Positions 40,801-48,045 of a stretch of DNA of 62,234 nucleotides are shown here, piece by piece. The DNA is from an uncultured Collinsella sp. (lineage in GTDB: Bacteria; Actinomycetota; Coriobacteriia; Coriobacteriales; Coriobacteriaceae), in assembly GCA_900758475.1 (NCBI GenBank), contig CAAERQ010000041.1:1-62234 (forward strand), given 5' to 3'. The notes under the pieces are model-generated. The model was not told where the DNA came from and did no database searches. It was given only the letters and a program-made list of their open reading frames with translations. Numbering within the stretch: the stretch's first letter is position 1; each line of letters starts with the position of its first letter. Position numbers and translations under genes: made by a program.

Positions 40801-42517
40801 GCAGCGGGCGCTCCAGGCGCACCAGCTGGCAGGCCGTACGGGAGTCCTCGAGCAGGTTGCCGTGGTTGCCCAGGTAGAGCGTGGTCGAGGTGACCATATG
40901 CTCGCGAAGGGCATCGATCGGCGGGTTCGTGACCTGGGCGAACAGCTGATAGAAGTAGTCAAAGAACGAGCGCGTCTTCTTGGACAGGCAGGCCAGCGGC
41001 GCGTCGATGCCCATCGAGGCGAGCGGGGCCTTGCCCTGCTGGGCCATGGGACGCACGACCTCGTCGACGTCATCCCAGTGGTAGCCGAGCTTGGCCATGC
41101 GCACGGCGGCGGGCACCTCGGCGTCCTCGGCGGGCGTTGCCGCAACGGGCTCATCGAGCGCGTCAACGGTCAGCGTCTCCTCGGCAATCCAATCACGGTA
41201 GGGCTTTTCCTTGGCATAGCGGGCGCGCAGTTCGTCGTTGTAGATCACGCGACCGCGGGCAAAATCGACCTCGAGCATCTGGCCCGGTCCCAGGCAACCG
41301 CTCGTCAGAATGTTCTCGGGGCGCACCTCGATGGTGCCCACCTCGCTTGCCAGCATAAAGCGGCCGTCGCGCGTCACGTAGTAGCGAGCCGGGCGCAGGC
41401 CGTTGCGGTCGAGAGCAGCACCCAGGGTACGGCCGTCGGTAAAGGCGATGGCGGCAGGGCCGTCCCACGGCTCCATGAGCATGGACTGGTAAGCGTCGTA
41501 GGCGCGGCGCTCCTCACTCAGGCTGTCGTTATGGTCCCACGGCTCGGGCAGCAACATGGACGCGGCACGCGTAAGCGGGCGACCGTTCATAACCAAAAAC
41601 TCGAGCACGTTGTCCAGAATCGCGGAGTCGGAACCCTCGCGGTTGATGATGGGCATCACGCGCTCAAGATCATGCTGCAGCACGGGGCTGTACAGGTTGG
41701 GCTCGCGGGCGAGGATCCAGTTGACGTTGCCCTTGAGGGTATTGATCTCGCCGTTGTGGATGATAAAGCGGTTGGGGTGCGCGCGCTCCCAGCTGGGCGT
41801 GGTGTTGGTGGAGTAGCGCGAGTGGACGAGCGCCACGGCCGTCTTGACGGCGGCGTCGTTGAGGTCGATGAAGAAGCGGCGCATCTGCGTGGCGACCAGC
41901 ATGCCCTTGTACACGATGGTGCGCGAGCTCATGGAGCACACGTAGAAGATCTTGTCGCGCAGGGCAAACTCGGCGTCGGCCTTCTTTTCGATGGTGCGGC
42001 GGCACACGTACAGGCGGCGCTCGAAGGCATCGCCGGCGGGCGTGTCGTCCGGACGGCCCAGGAAGGCCTGCAGGATAGTGGGCATGCAGGCGCGGGCCGT
42101 CTCGCCCAGGTCGTGCGGGTCGACCGGCACCTCGCGCCAAAAGAGCAGCGGCACGCCGGCCTCGGCGCAGCCCTCCTCAAACACGCGGCGGGCATCCTCT
42201 ACGCCCTTGTCGTCCTGCGGGAAGAACAGCATGGCCACGCCATAGTCGCCCTCTGCCGGCAGAATCTGGCCGCACTTTTGGGCCTCTTTACGGAAAAAGT
42301 GATGCGGAACCTGGAACAGAATGCCAGCGCCGTCGCCGGTGTTCTTCTCGAGTCCCGTGCCGCCGCGGTGCTCCAAGTTGACCAGAATGGACAGTGCATC
42401 GTCCAAGATCTGGTGATGGCGCTCACCGTTGATATCGGCGAGCGCGCCGATGCCACATGCGTCGTGGTCGAATTCGGGGCGATAAAGGCCCTGCTGCTGA
42501 GCGGAATCTGCCTGCAT
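37820..42517 (-). CDS. gltB: glutamate synthase large subunit
   Basis: A 1565-residue enzyme that converts 2-oxoglutarate and glutamine to two glutamates. The class II amidotransferase nucleophile is Cys21 in DHDACGIG, exposed after removal of a 20-residue propeptide. The central and FMN domains follow, with the 3Fe-4S cysteines in CLMQRDCQQDTCPAG and the FMN loop GEGGEDPRRE. The C-terminal GXGXG beta-helix runs to the end with a short Ala-rich tail. Slightly longer than E. coli GltB. With gltD it forms a two-gene operon; the divergent gap to mntH holds a three-unit hairpin array. Confidence 0.96.
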   Translation of the reverse strand: MQADSAQQQGLYRPEFDHDACGIGALADINGERHHQILDDALSILVNLEHRGGTGLEKNTGDGAGILFQVPHHFFRKEAQKCGQILPAEGDYGVAMLFFPQDDKGVEDARRVFEEGCAEAGVPLLFWREVPVDPHDLGETARACMPTILQAFLGRPDDTPAGDAFERRLYVCRRTIEKKADAEFALRDKIFYVCSMSSRTIVYKGMLVATQMRRFFIDLNDAAVKTAVALVHSRYSTNTTPSWERAHPNRFIIHNGEINTLKGNVNWILAREPNLYSPVLQHDLERVMPIINREGSDSAILDNVLEFLVMNGRPLTRAASMLLPEPWDHNDSLSEERRAYDAYQSMLMEPWDGPAAIAFTDGRTLGAALDRNGLRPARYYVTRDGRFMLASEVGTIEVRPENILTSGCLGPGQMLEVDFARGRVIYNDELRARYAKEKPYRDWIAEETLTVDALDEPVAATPAEDAEVPAAVRMAKLGYHWDDVDEVVRPMAQQGKAPLASMGIDAPLACLSKKTRSFFDYFYQLFAQVTNPPIDALREHMVTSTTLYLGNHGNLLEDSRTACQLVRLERPLLSEEEFDRICAIDRVGFKTRRFRAVYRRDAGEGALRAALKQLAEDVETAVRDGVNIVVLSDRAAVGGVPVPSLLAVGCVHNHLIRAGVRTFADIVVECGDAVSPHDFAALVGYSASGVYPYNAHACIRDLAARGDLAVTAEQGIANYNKAATAGIVSIMSKMGISTVQSYHSAQIFEAVGFTPEFVNAYFAGTVSRVGGMGVEDVEREQNERYDAALAILKSPAPDQLPTLGLTKWRPLGGEDHLIDPQTVYLLQTACREDSYDTFKEYSARLHRTGRAVRLRDLLDFDASGRTPVALDEVEPALNIVRRFNTGAMSYGSISKEAHECMAIAMNRLHGRSNSGEGGEDPRRETPLANCDSKNSAIKQVASARFGVTSRYLCSAFEIQIKMAQGAKPGEGGHLPGKKVYPWIAEVRQSTPGIGLISPPPHHDIYSIEDLAELIFDLKNANPGARVSVKLVSEAGVGTIATGVAKGAADKILISGHNGGSGAAARDSIWHAGLPLELGLAEAQQTLLQNGLRSRVVLEADGKLMDGTDVAVACLLGAEEFGFATMPLISMGCLMQRDCQQDTCPAGIATQNCRLRRGFRGKPEHVEHFMLFVAEQLREVMASLGFRTIDEMVGHPECLRQIEVPGNRKANLLDLSPVLASATCEFGAHIPGADGRHFLPQMAADGELDKTLDSTLFVPYTADARAHLRPIRFRADIANVNRCVGTILGNAVTKAHPEGLPAGSITIDCDGSAGQSFGAFLPRGITLNVCGDANDYFGKGLSGGEVSVRPNPHATYKFDENIIVGNVAFFGATSGRGFINGLAGQRFGVRNSGATVVVEGCGNHGCEYMTGGLALILGEVGQNFAAGMTGGVAYVFDQYGTLDARVNHESVELKAPTAGELAQIRELIQEHVDATQSPRGIKLLYSFETMSKHFVKVIPTEYERVLAIAAAAEAVGKTHAQAEELAFDIVTGRASAADVARFDVAGGAAGAASVAASSVASTKKEA

Positions 42518-42618
42518 CGCGATCCTCCCCTAGATATTAGACAGTCAGTTGAATAGGCATACTAGGAGCATCGCCGGCCCGTTGTGTTTCCCGCCCGTTT
42601 CGAAACAATCGCGTAACG

Positions 42619-42684
42619 CGCGCCCTGCGAGTGGACACCACCGACCTCAAGGGCGACAACATAGGCCCCAAGTTCGGCCTGTAA
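42619..42684 (+). pseudogene. possible gene remnant, 21 codons before a stop
   Basis: The frame CGC GCC CTG ... ending AAG TTC GGC CTG TAA reads RALRVDTTDLKGDNIGPKF-GL and uses the GC-ending codons typical of this genome, unlike the surrounding non-coding DNA. No start or upstream continuation is seen, so it may be the tail of a lost gene. Weak evidence. Confidence 0.2.
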
Positions 42685-42700
42685 GCTCGCCGCTTCAAAC

Positions 42701-42917
42701 ATCTCGATCTGTAACAGGAAGACCCAATTTCGACGACCAACTGTTACAGATTGAGATGTTTTCGAGAGACGGTTCCGAATGTCTCAATCTGTAACACGAA
42801 GGACCGGTTTTGGCGGTCAGCTGTTACAGATCGAGATATTCCATAGGACCATTTCTTCCTGTCTTGATCTGTAACACCTAGGCCCAATTTCCATCCCTAG
42901 TTGTTACAGATCAAGAC
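42701..42917. repeat. 57-bp hairpin array (family D), cluster 3, three units
   Basis: Units 42701-42757, 42781-42837 and 42861-42917 start exactly 80 bases apart, each 57 bp with 23-base separators. Arms of unit 3 are perfectly complementary (GTCTTGATCTGTAACA / TGTTACAGATCAAGAC). Occupies the divergent 522-base gap between gltB and mntH; the rest of the gap holds the mntH promoter and a possible gene remnant. Confidence 0.95.
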
Positions 42918-42968
42918 ATTTCGGCAGTCCCCTTTCACCATCCTATTCAAATACAGCAATTTTGTTAG

Positions 42969-43003
42969 TTTTAGTTAACTTTTGAGCCTAAAACGGGTAT
43001 CCT
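42969..43003 (+). promoter_or_regulatory. candidate mntH promoter with dyad
   Basis: TTAACT (42975-42980), 17 bases, TATCCT (42998-43003). The dyad TTTTAG/CTAAAA (42969-42993) overlaps the -35 region and is a candidate site for a DtxR/MntR-type metalloregulator. Confidence 0.35.
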
Positions 43004-43039
43004 TTGCGGCGTCAAGCAAACGGCACGCAGGAGCGCACC

Positions 43040-44296
43040 ATGCTCAACCATCTCAAACAACACTTTGGTTCCCGGCGCACCGGCGGTCACGGAGGCCTAG
43101 ACATCGCACGGCATATCGGCCCCGGGCTGCTCGTCACCGTCGGCTTTATCGACCCGGGCAATTGGGCCTCCAATATGGCCGCGGGCTCGCAGTTTGGCTA
43201 CGCGCTGCTGTGGATCGTCACGCTGTCGACGATTATGCTCATCGTGTTGCAGCACAACGCGGCACACCTGGGCATCGCCACGGGCATGTGTCTTGCCGAG
43301 GCCACGACACGTTATCTCCCCCGCTTCGTTGGGCGCACGGTGCTCGCCAGTGCCTATCTCGCGACCATCGCCACCGCCATGGCCGAAGTCCTGGGCGGTG
43401 CGATCGCGCTTCAAATGCTCTTTGGCCTGCCCGTACGCGCCGGCTGCATCATCGTCGCGGCAGTATCGATTGCCATGCTCATGACAAGCTCCTACAAACG
43501 CGCCGAGCGATGGATCATCGCCTTCGTGGGCGTGGTGGGACTCTCGTTTTTAGCCGAGCTTGCACTAGTCAAGGTCGACTGGCCGCAAGCCGCCACAAGC
43601 TGGATCACACCCAGTATGCCCACCGGCTCGGCCGCGATTATCGTAAGCGTCCTAGGCGCGGTCGTTATGCCCCACAACCTCTTCCTGCACTCCGAAGTCA
43701 TCCAATCCATGCACTTCGAAGGCCAAGGCGAGCGAGTTATCGAAGAACGTCTGCGCTACGAGCTCTTCGACACGCTCTTTTCGATGGGCGTGGGCTGGGC
43801 AATCAACTCGGCCATGGTCATCCTGGCCGCAACGACCTTCTTTGCGCACGGCATTGTCGTAGACGACCTCGCGGTCGCAGCGGCCACGCTCTCCCCCATT
43901 CTGGGCCCGGCAAGCTCAATCATCTTTGCGGTGGCACTACTGTTTGCGGGCATATCGAGTAGCGTGACGGCGGGCATGGCGGCGGGCACCATCACCGCGG
44001 GCATGTTCGACGAGGAATACGACATCCACGACCGACATTCCTCGATCGGGGTGGCGGCCTGTTTCGTCGGTGCAGTGGCGGCGTGCCTGGTCGTCCCGAA
44101 TCCTTTTGAGGGTCTCATTTGGAGTCAGGCACTGCTGTCGCTTCAGCTGCCGATTACGGTCTTTGTGCTCATACGACTCACCAGTTCGCCCCGCGTCATG
44201 GGCAAATACGCCAACTCGCGCCCGCTCAACGCGTTGCTCGTGGGGATCGGTGCCATCGTGACGATTCTCGATGTCGTGTTGTTGACAGGGATGTAA
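43040..44296 (+). CDS. mntH: Nramp-family divalent metal (Mn/Fe) transporter
   Basis: A 418-residue proton-coupled metal importer with about 11 spans. The metal-site motif DPGNW is at residues 38-42 and the second, MPHNLFLHS, is in span 6; both are intact. Bacterial members import Mn(II) and, less well, Fe(II). AGGAG lies eight bases before ATG; the twelve-codon upstream extension has no ribosome site. A single gene, bracketed by the two largest hairpin arrays in the window (clusters 3 and 4). Confidence 0.93.
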   Translation: MLNHLKQHFGSRRTGGHGGLDIARHIGPGLLVTVGFIDPGNWASNMAAGSQFGYALLWIVTLSTIMLIVLQHNAAHLGIATGMCLAEATTRYLPRFVGRTVLASAYLATIATAMAEVLGGAIALQMLFGLPVRAGCIIVAAVSIAMLMTSSYKRAERWIIAFVGVVGLSFLAELALVKVDWPQAATSWITPSMPTGSAAIIVSVLGAVVMPHNLFLHSEVIQSMHFEGQGERVIEERLRYELFDTLFSMGVGWAINSAMVILAATTFFAHGIVVDDLAVAAATLSPILGPASSIIFAVALLFAGISSSVTAGMAAGTITAGMFDEEYDIHDRHSSIGVAACFVGAVAACLVVPNPFEGLIWSQALLSLQLPITVFVLIRLTSSPRVMGKYANSRPLNALLVGIGAIVTILDVVLLTGM

Positions 44297-44323
44297 TGGG
44301 GCGGGGCACCTACCCGGGCAAAC

Positions 44324-44619
44324 GTCTCGATCTGTAACAGATAGACACGCTTTTGATGTCTAGATGTTACAGATCGAGACCATTCCGAGGGACAGCTCCG
44401 TTTGTCTCAATCTGTAACACGTAGACCCCGTTTTGACTGCTAGATGTTACAGATTAAGATCTTCTGCCGGACGGTTTTGGTTTGTCTCGATATGTAACAA
44501 GTGGGCCCAATTTCCACTTCTAGATGTTACAGATCGAGACATTTCTTCAGCTCCAACCTTTTGTCTCAATCTGTAACAGGAAGACCCGTTTTGAGCCGTT
44601 AGATGTTACAGATTAAGAC
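44324..44619. repeat. 57-bp hairpin array (family D), cluster 4, four units
   Basis: Units 44324-44380, 44404-44460, 44484-44540 and 44563-44619; each is 57 bp, with separators of 23, 23 and 22 bases. In unit 1 the core extends the stem with TAGACA/TGTCTA. It follows the mntH stop by 27 bases in a 468-base convergent gap whose right part holds a family C arm and the rubredoxin terminator. Confidence 0.95.
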
Positions 44620-44667
44620 CAAAGGTCGGCCGGACTCACGACAGACAGGATCGGCTAACAGCAGCCG

Positions 44668-44691
44668 TGATCCCTTGGGGACGGAGGAAAA
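44668..44691. repeat. partial family C repeat, copy 3
   Basis: TGATCCCTTGGGGACGGAGG plus AAAA, identical to the corresponding part of the right arm of the full palindrome at 52185-52270, and directly abutting the rubredoxin terminator stem. Confidence 0.7.
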
Positions 44692-44724
44692 GGGCCCCGG
44701 CCGGGATATCCGACCGGGGCCCTT
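44686..44724 (-). terminator. intrinsic terminator of the rubredoxin gene
   Basis: On the minus strand, AAGGGCCCCGG tcggatatcccgg CCGGGGCCCTT is followed by TTCC; the 11-pair outer stem is perfect. It lies about 40 bases past the stop. Confidence 0.8.
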
Positions 44725-44764
44725 GGACAGAGCTATGTGTTGCTGCAAGTCGTGTGCCTGCGAG

Positions 44765-44908
44765 TTACTCCTCGACGAGCTCAAACTGATCGGGACCGAC
44801 GCCGCAGACCGGGCACACGTAATCCTCGGGCAGCTCGGGCGTGTCGACCTCAACCTCATAACCGCAAACGATGCACACGAACTTATACGTCTTCTTTTCC
44901 TCAGCCAT
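44765..44908 (-). CDS. 47-residue rubredoxin-like protein
   Basis: A very short gene encoding MAEEKKTYKFVCIVCGYEV... with two CxxCG knuckles, Cys12/Cys15 (CIVCGY) and Cys32/Cys35 (CPVCGV), that hold a single Fe(SCys)4 centre. It is slightly shorter than typical rubredoxins (52-54 residues) and resembles the rubredoxin domain of rubrerythrin. GAGGAG lies seven bases before ATG, and a clear promoter and terminator flank it. Likely a one-electron carrier in oxygen or peroxide defence, perhaps with the neighbouring flavin reductase; that partnership is inferred from position only. Confidence 0.88.
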   Translation of the reverse strand: MAEEKKTYKFVCIVCGYEVEVDTPELPEDYVCPVCGVGPDQFELVEE

Positions 44909-44940
44909 GATGTTCTCCTCTCGAACGTGACTGCTGGTGT

Positions 44941-44981
44941 ACTTGCTTATTAGTATATATTCTCAATAATATAATGCAAGT
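44941..44981 (-). promoter_or_regulatory. rubredoxin promoter with overlapping dyad
   Basis: Minus strand TTGCAT (44979-44974), 16 bases, TATACT (44957-44952). The AT-rich palindrome ACTTGC...GCAAGT covers both boxes, and the spacer reads TATATTATTGAGAATA, reminiscent of Fur/PerR-type sites. The regulator is unknown. Confidence 0.55.
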
Positions 44982-44996
44982 ATTTTTAAAACATTT

Positions 44997-45500
44997 CTAG
45001 CCTTGATACGAGGACGCCTTCGGAGGCGTCTTGCCCTTCAGGACCTTATGGTAGTAATCGTAGGTGAGCGGCGTCTCGTCGCTCAGGCGCTCGGCATCCT
45101 CGACCTCGCCGATAAACAGTAGATGCGTGCCCACGTCAACAGTGTCAATCAAACGGCAGCTAAACAAGGCCGCCGCATGCTCGGGAACATAGGGCATGCC
45201 CAGCGCGGTCTCGCGCGTCTCGTACTTGGCAAATTTGTCATAGTCGCTGCTAGTACGGAATCCAAAGTTGCCAATGTAGAGCATATCGGCCGTCTGATCG
45301 ATCACGGTCAGCGCAAAGGCCTTGGCAGACGAGATAACACCAGACGTGACATTTTCCTTATTCACGGCAACCGAGATGCGCGGCGGCATGGACGTCACCT
45401 GCACCGTCGTGTTGATGACGCAGCCGGCACGCAGCCCGTCGGCCGCAGCACTCACCACATACAGGCCACTCGGCATCGTAAAGAACGCAGTTTTGTCCAT
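44997..45500 (-). CDS. flavin reductase-like FMN-binding protein
   Basis: A 167-residue protein of the flavin reductase/FMN-binding split-barrel class. Family phrases are PSGLYVVSAAADGLRAGCVI in part, TTVQVTSMPPRISVAVNKEN, SSAKAFALTVID and GTHLLFIGEVEDAE. Such proteins reduce or bind flavin and in anaerobes often act with rubredoxins. ATG at 45500 follows AGGGGAG; the 49-codon extension upstream is not family-like. It is upstream of the rubredoxin gene on the same strand with an independent promoter between them. Confidence 0.85.
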   Translation of the reverse strand: MDKTAFFTMPSGLYVVSAAADGLRAGCVINTTVQVTSMPPRISVAVNKENVTSGVISSAKAFALTVIDQTADMLYIGNFGFRTSSDYDKFAKYETRETALGMPYVPEHAAALFSCRLIDTVDVGTHLLFIGEVEDAERLSDETPLTYDYYHKVLKGKTPPKASSYQG

Positions 45501-45656
45501 AACGACCACTCCCCTAACCCGGGATTGAACCTCATGGATGTATGTACCCACAAAAAAGGCGACGCCCATAACGGACGCCGCCTTTGAGACACATGTGTCA
45601 AAACAGTTAGGGAGGCGGGACAATCGCAGTAGGCCACCTCCCCGCAAGTCATGTGC

Positions 45657-46127
45657 CTAGCGGTTGCGCTCCTTAAGCGCACGATCGATCTCGCGCTGGA
45701 CGTCGCGTTTTGCCATGTCTTCGCGCTTGTCGTAGAGCTTTTTGCCGCGGCCCAGGCCCAGCAGCAGCTTTACGCGGCCGTCGATATTAAAGTAGAGCTC
45801 CAACGGCACCAGCGCATAGCCGCGGTTGCGCAGTTTGCCGTCAAGAAAATCGATCTCCTTGCGATGCAGCAGCAGGCGGCGCCGGCGATCGGGATCACGG
45901 TTCCACACGCCACCATGGCTGTAAGGGTGAATATGCAACCCCACCAGCCAGCACTCGCCGCCGCGAATCAGCGCAAAAGTGTCAGTGATCTGACAGGCGC
46001 GCTCGCGAATCGACTTGACCTCGGTACCGCTCAGTTCAATGCCACATTCGAACGTCTCGTCGATAAAGTACTCGTGATGCGCCGAGCGATTCTTGGAAAT
46101 GAGCTTGCGTTCGCGCTTACTGGGCAT
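45657..46127 (-). CDS. smpB: SsrA-binding protein SmpB
   Basis: A 156-residue RNA-binding protein that delivers tmRNA to stalled ribosomes. Landmarks: KLISKNRSAHHEYFIDETFE, GIELSGTEVKSIRERACQ, the DTFALIRGGECWLVGLHIHPY region in part, LLLHRKEI, and the basic tail LYDKREDMAKRDVQREIDRALKE. AAGGAGG lies seven bases before ATG, inside the end of the TPR gene, so the two are coupled. The tmRNA gene itself was not found in the window. Confidence 0.95.
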   Translation of the reverse strand: MPSKRERKLISKNRSAHHEYFIDETFECGIELSGTEVKSIRERACQITDTFALIRGGECWLVGLHIHPYSHGGVWNRDPDRRRRLLLHRKEIDFLDGKLRNRGYALVPLELYFNIDGRVKLLLGLGRGKKLYDKREDMAKRDVQREIDRALKERNR

Positions 46128-47034
46128 CGCCGGCCTCCTTGACGCCGTCGGCTCCCTTGTCGTCGCCTGCGCGCTTTGCCTTGCGCTCGGCGTTGAGCTC
46201 GGCATCGCTCTCGCGTACCAGCTTAATGATCGCCGCGCATGCCTCCTCGCCCACCAGATCGCGGGCACGGACCGTCAGGCGCGTAGCCTCCTGCTTATCA
46301 CCGTCGCTCGCAGCGTCGGTCGCACACATAATCAGGCAAATGGCAATCTCGGCCGAAGGCGAGGTCGGTACGCCCTGCAACGCCAGCTCGCCCATCACGT
46401 GCTCGTCGCTCTCCTCGGCGGCATCGGGATAGGCAGCATGAATCTTGTTGAGCAGGCGCGTCGTATGCGCATCGCCAGGCGCTAAGCGCAGCGCCAGACG
46501 TGCGCAACCCACGGCCGCAGAGACGTTCTCGGTCTCGGGCTCCAAAAAGTACTGGCCCAAGTTGGCGTAGGCGCGGGCGGCGCACTTGCCGTCGCTCGCA
46601 CGCTCTAGCACCGAAAACGAAAGCGAAGCCCACTCCTGCTTGTCCTCGAGGGCGCGGAATAGCTCGGCAAGATCCAGGCGGTAGTTGCAGTTCATGGGGT
46701 CCCAGCGCACGGCTTGCATCAAGGCGTTGCGAGCACTCACATAATCCTGCTGGCGAATGTAGGCAAACGCCATGTCGGAATACAGGCGATCAAAGGGCAC
46801 CTCGACCTGCACCAGCTCGCGCGGATCTTTTTCCACACGACGGTAGGCCAGACGCTCAAACTTGCTATCGAAGCTAAAGTACTGGCGGTTCTCCTCCGTC
46901 TTGCACTCGGCATCGATATACTCCTCGGCGAGCTCAACCAGACGTTCCAACAGCGGCGTCGCCGTGGCCAAGTCTCCCTGCGCCAGGTAATTCTCTGCAT
47001 ACGTAATGTCTTGTAGGCTGATGGGCAGGTCCAT
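46117..47034 (-). CDS. tetratricopeptide-repeat protein
   Basis: A 305-residue soluble protein of helical repeats: YAENYLAQGDLATATPLLERL, FAYIRQQDYVSARNALMQAVRWDP in part, YRLDLAELFRALED and CARLALRLAPGDAHTTRLL. These are degenerate TPR units (A/G at 8, A at 20, P at 32). The C-terminal 25 residues are charged. Its stop overlaps the smpB start by 11 bases, which indicates an operon, but no known link to trans-translation exists. ATG at 47034 is about 95 bases from the tRNA-Glu terminator. Confidence 0.8.
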   Translation of the reverse strand: MDLPISLQDITYAENYLAQGDLATATPLLERLVELAEEYIDAECKTEENRQYFSFDSKFERLAYRRVEKDPRELVQVEVPFDRLYSDMAFAYIRQQDYVSARNALMQAVRWDPMNCNYRLDLAELFRALEDKQEWASLSFSVLERASDGKCAARAYANLGQYFLEPETENVSAAVGCARLALRLAPGDAHTTRLLNKIHAAYPDAAEESDEHVMGELALQGVPTSPSAEIAICLIMCATDAASDGDKQEATRLTVRARDLVGEEACAAIIKLVRESDAELNAERKAKRAGDDKGADGVKEAGDAQ

Positions 47035-47090
47035 GGCAACTCCTCGGTCCGGGTGAAACGCGGCTCATTCCACACATTCGGCGTATACAC

Positions 47091-47118
47091 AAAACCCGGG
47101 TCTCTTGCGAGGCCCGGG
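47091..47118 (-). terminator. tRNA operon terminator
   Basis: Minus strand CCCGGGCCT cgcaag AGACCCGGG then TTTTG, 12 bases past the tRNA-Glu 3' end. Confidence 0.88.
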
Positions 47119-47129
47119 CGTTCATTTTG

Positions 47130-47206
47130 TGGTAGCCCGTACCAGATTCGAACTGGTGATCTCCGCCTTGAGAGGGCGGCGTCCTAAACCGCTAGACGAA
47201 CGGGCC
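47130..47206 (-). tRNA. tRNA-Glu (anticodon CTC)
   Basis: A full cloverleaf: acceptor GGCCCGT/ACGGGCT, anticodon loop CTCTCAA between CCGCC and GGCGG, T-loop GTTCGAATC, and an encoded 3' CCA. The first acceptor pair is a G-U. Second gene of a two-tRNA transcript. Confidence 0.95.
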
Positions 47207-47226
47207 ATATGTAGCAAATGCAAGGG

Positions 47227-47297
47227 CTGGGATGGAGGGAGTCGAACCCCCATTGACGGAACCAGAATCCGCTGTCCTGCCATTAGACGACATCCCA
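47227..47297 (-). tRNA. tRNA-Gln (anticodon CTG)
   Basis: Cloverleaf with acceptor TGGGATG/CATCCCA, discriminator G, anticodon loop TTCTGGT and T-loop GTTCGACTC. The 3' CCA is not encoded (CCC follows). It is first in the pair with tRNA-Glu; both tRNAs are MnmA substrates by family knowledge. Confidence 0.94.
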
Positions 47298-47341
47298 ATG
47301 ACTGCATCGCTGCGCTCGGCTGTGCCTTTGCGCAAGAAAGA

Positions 47342-47370
47342 AATATACGGGAAGTTCTACGGCGGCGCAA
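47342..47370 (-). promoter_or_regulatory. promoter of the tRNA pair
   Basis: Minus strand TTGCGC (47370-47365), 17 bases, TATATT (47347-47342), about 45 bases upstream of the tRNA-Gln 5' end. Confidence 0.65.
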
Positions 47371-47562
47371 GCCCCATTTTTAACTTTTTTGAAAATCGGC
47401 CAATTTGCCCCGACCCATGAAGGACCTGTGAAGCCAAACCGCATGCAAGGGGTCAAAATACCGCAAGCGCACCATAGCCACCGTTGGCAGATTGTTGCAT
47501 CCTGGTCGCCGTCAATAGTGACACAATCAGGACACCAATTATCGCGCGGATATCGAGGCGAC

Positions 47563-47973
47563 ATGGATGATGAGCTTGATTACCTATGGGAGACCCTCGG
47601 CCTCGAGATAACTGCTATCCCTTGGCCAGATCGGCACAAAATTCATCCCACGCTACGACCCGCCATCACAGTCATGCAGGCAACGTATCGCGGCGCCTCA
47701 TTTTTGATGATGCGAATGGCATGGCACGCGGCGCTACCCGACCTCAAGCGAGTTCAGGCAAGCCTCGTGGAGCTATCCGGTATTCCCGTCGTGATTTCGG
47801 AGACCCATTTGGAGCAACGCCAACGCGACCGTTTGCAAGCACAGCGAATCCCGTTCATCTGCCCCGGCATTCAGGCATATCTACCCTTTATGGACGAAGA
47901 GTACTGGAGCGGCAAGCCCAACAAACAGGTAAAGATCTACGACCCGCATAAGTGGGCACAGTTCGAGGACTGA
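47563..47973 (+). CDS. truncated MarR-like/AbiEi-like regulator fragment
   Basis: A 136-residue soluble protein. The stretch LPDLKRVQASLVELSGIPVV, ETHLEQRQRDRLQAQRIPFI and CPGIQAYLPFM matches my memory of the N-terminal half of larger Firmicutes/Actinomycetota winged-helix proteins in which a DNA-binding domain follows. Here the protein stops about 25 residues later (NKQVKIYDPHKWAQFED), so the winged helix is missing. Either this is a stand-alone sensor domain or a decayed regulator. Codon use is less GC-rich than its neighbours. No ribosome site is strong, and the start at 47563 is the best ATG in frame. Confidence 0.5.
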   Translation: MDDELDYLWETLGLEITAIPWPDRHKIHPTLRPAITVMQATYRGASFLMMRMAWHAALPDLKRVQASLVELSGIPVVISETHLEQRQRDRLQAQRIPFICPGIQAYLPFMDEEYWSGKPNKQVKIYDPHKWAQFED

Positions 47974-47990
47974 CCGGAGCGAACCTGCCG

Positions 47991-48040
47991 GCGGAAAGCG
48001 CATCCCAGAATTTGCGCTCAGAACGAAACACGCTTTCCGC
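47991..48040. repeat. hairpin GCGGAAAGCG / CGCTTTCCGC
   Basis: Perfect 10-base arms around a 30-base loop in the convergent gap between the truncated regulator and the ArsC-like gene; probably a bidirectional transcription end. Confidence 0.55.
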
Positions 48041-48045
48041 AGTTG

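Noticed and set aside
44324..44619. CRISPR array
   Set aside because: Repeats with regular separators suggest it, but the conserved halves alternate in orientation, are only 16 bases long, the separators are 22-25 bases, arrays hold 2-4 units, and no cas gene is present.
45500..47130. tmRNA gene next to smpB
   Set aside because: No alanine-tRNA-like ends or tag frame were found in the intergenic DNA around smpB.
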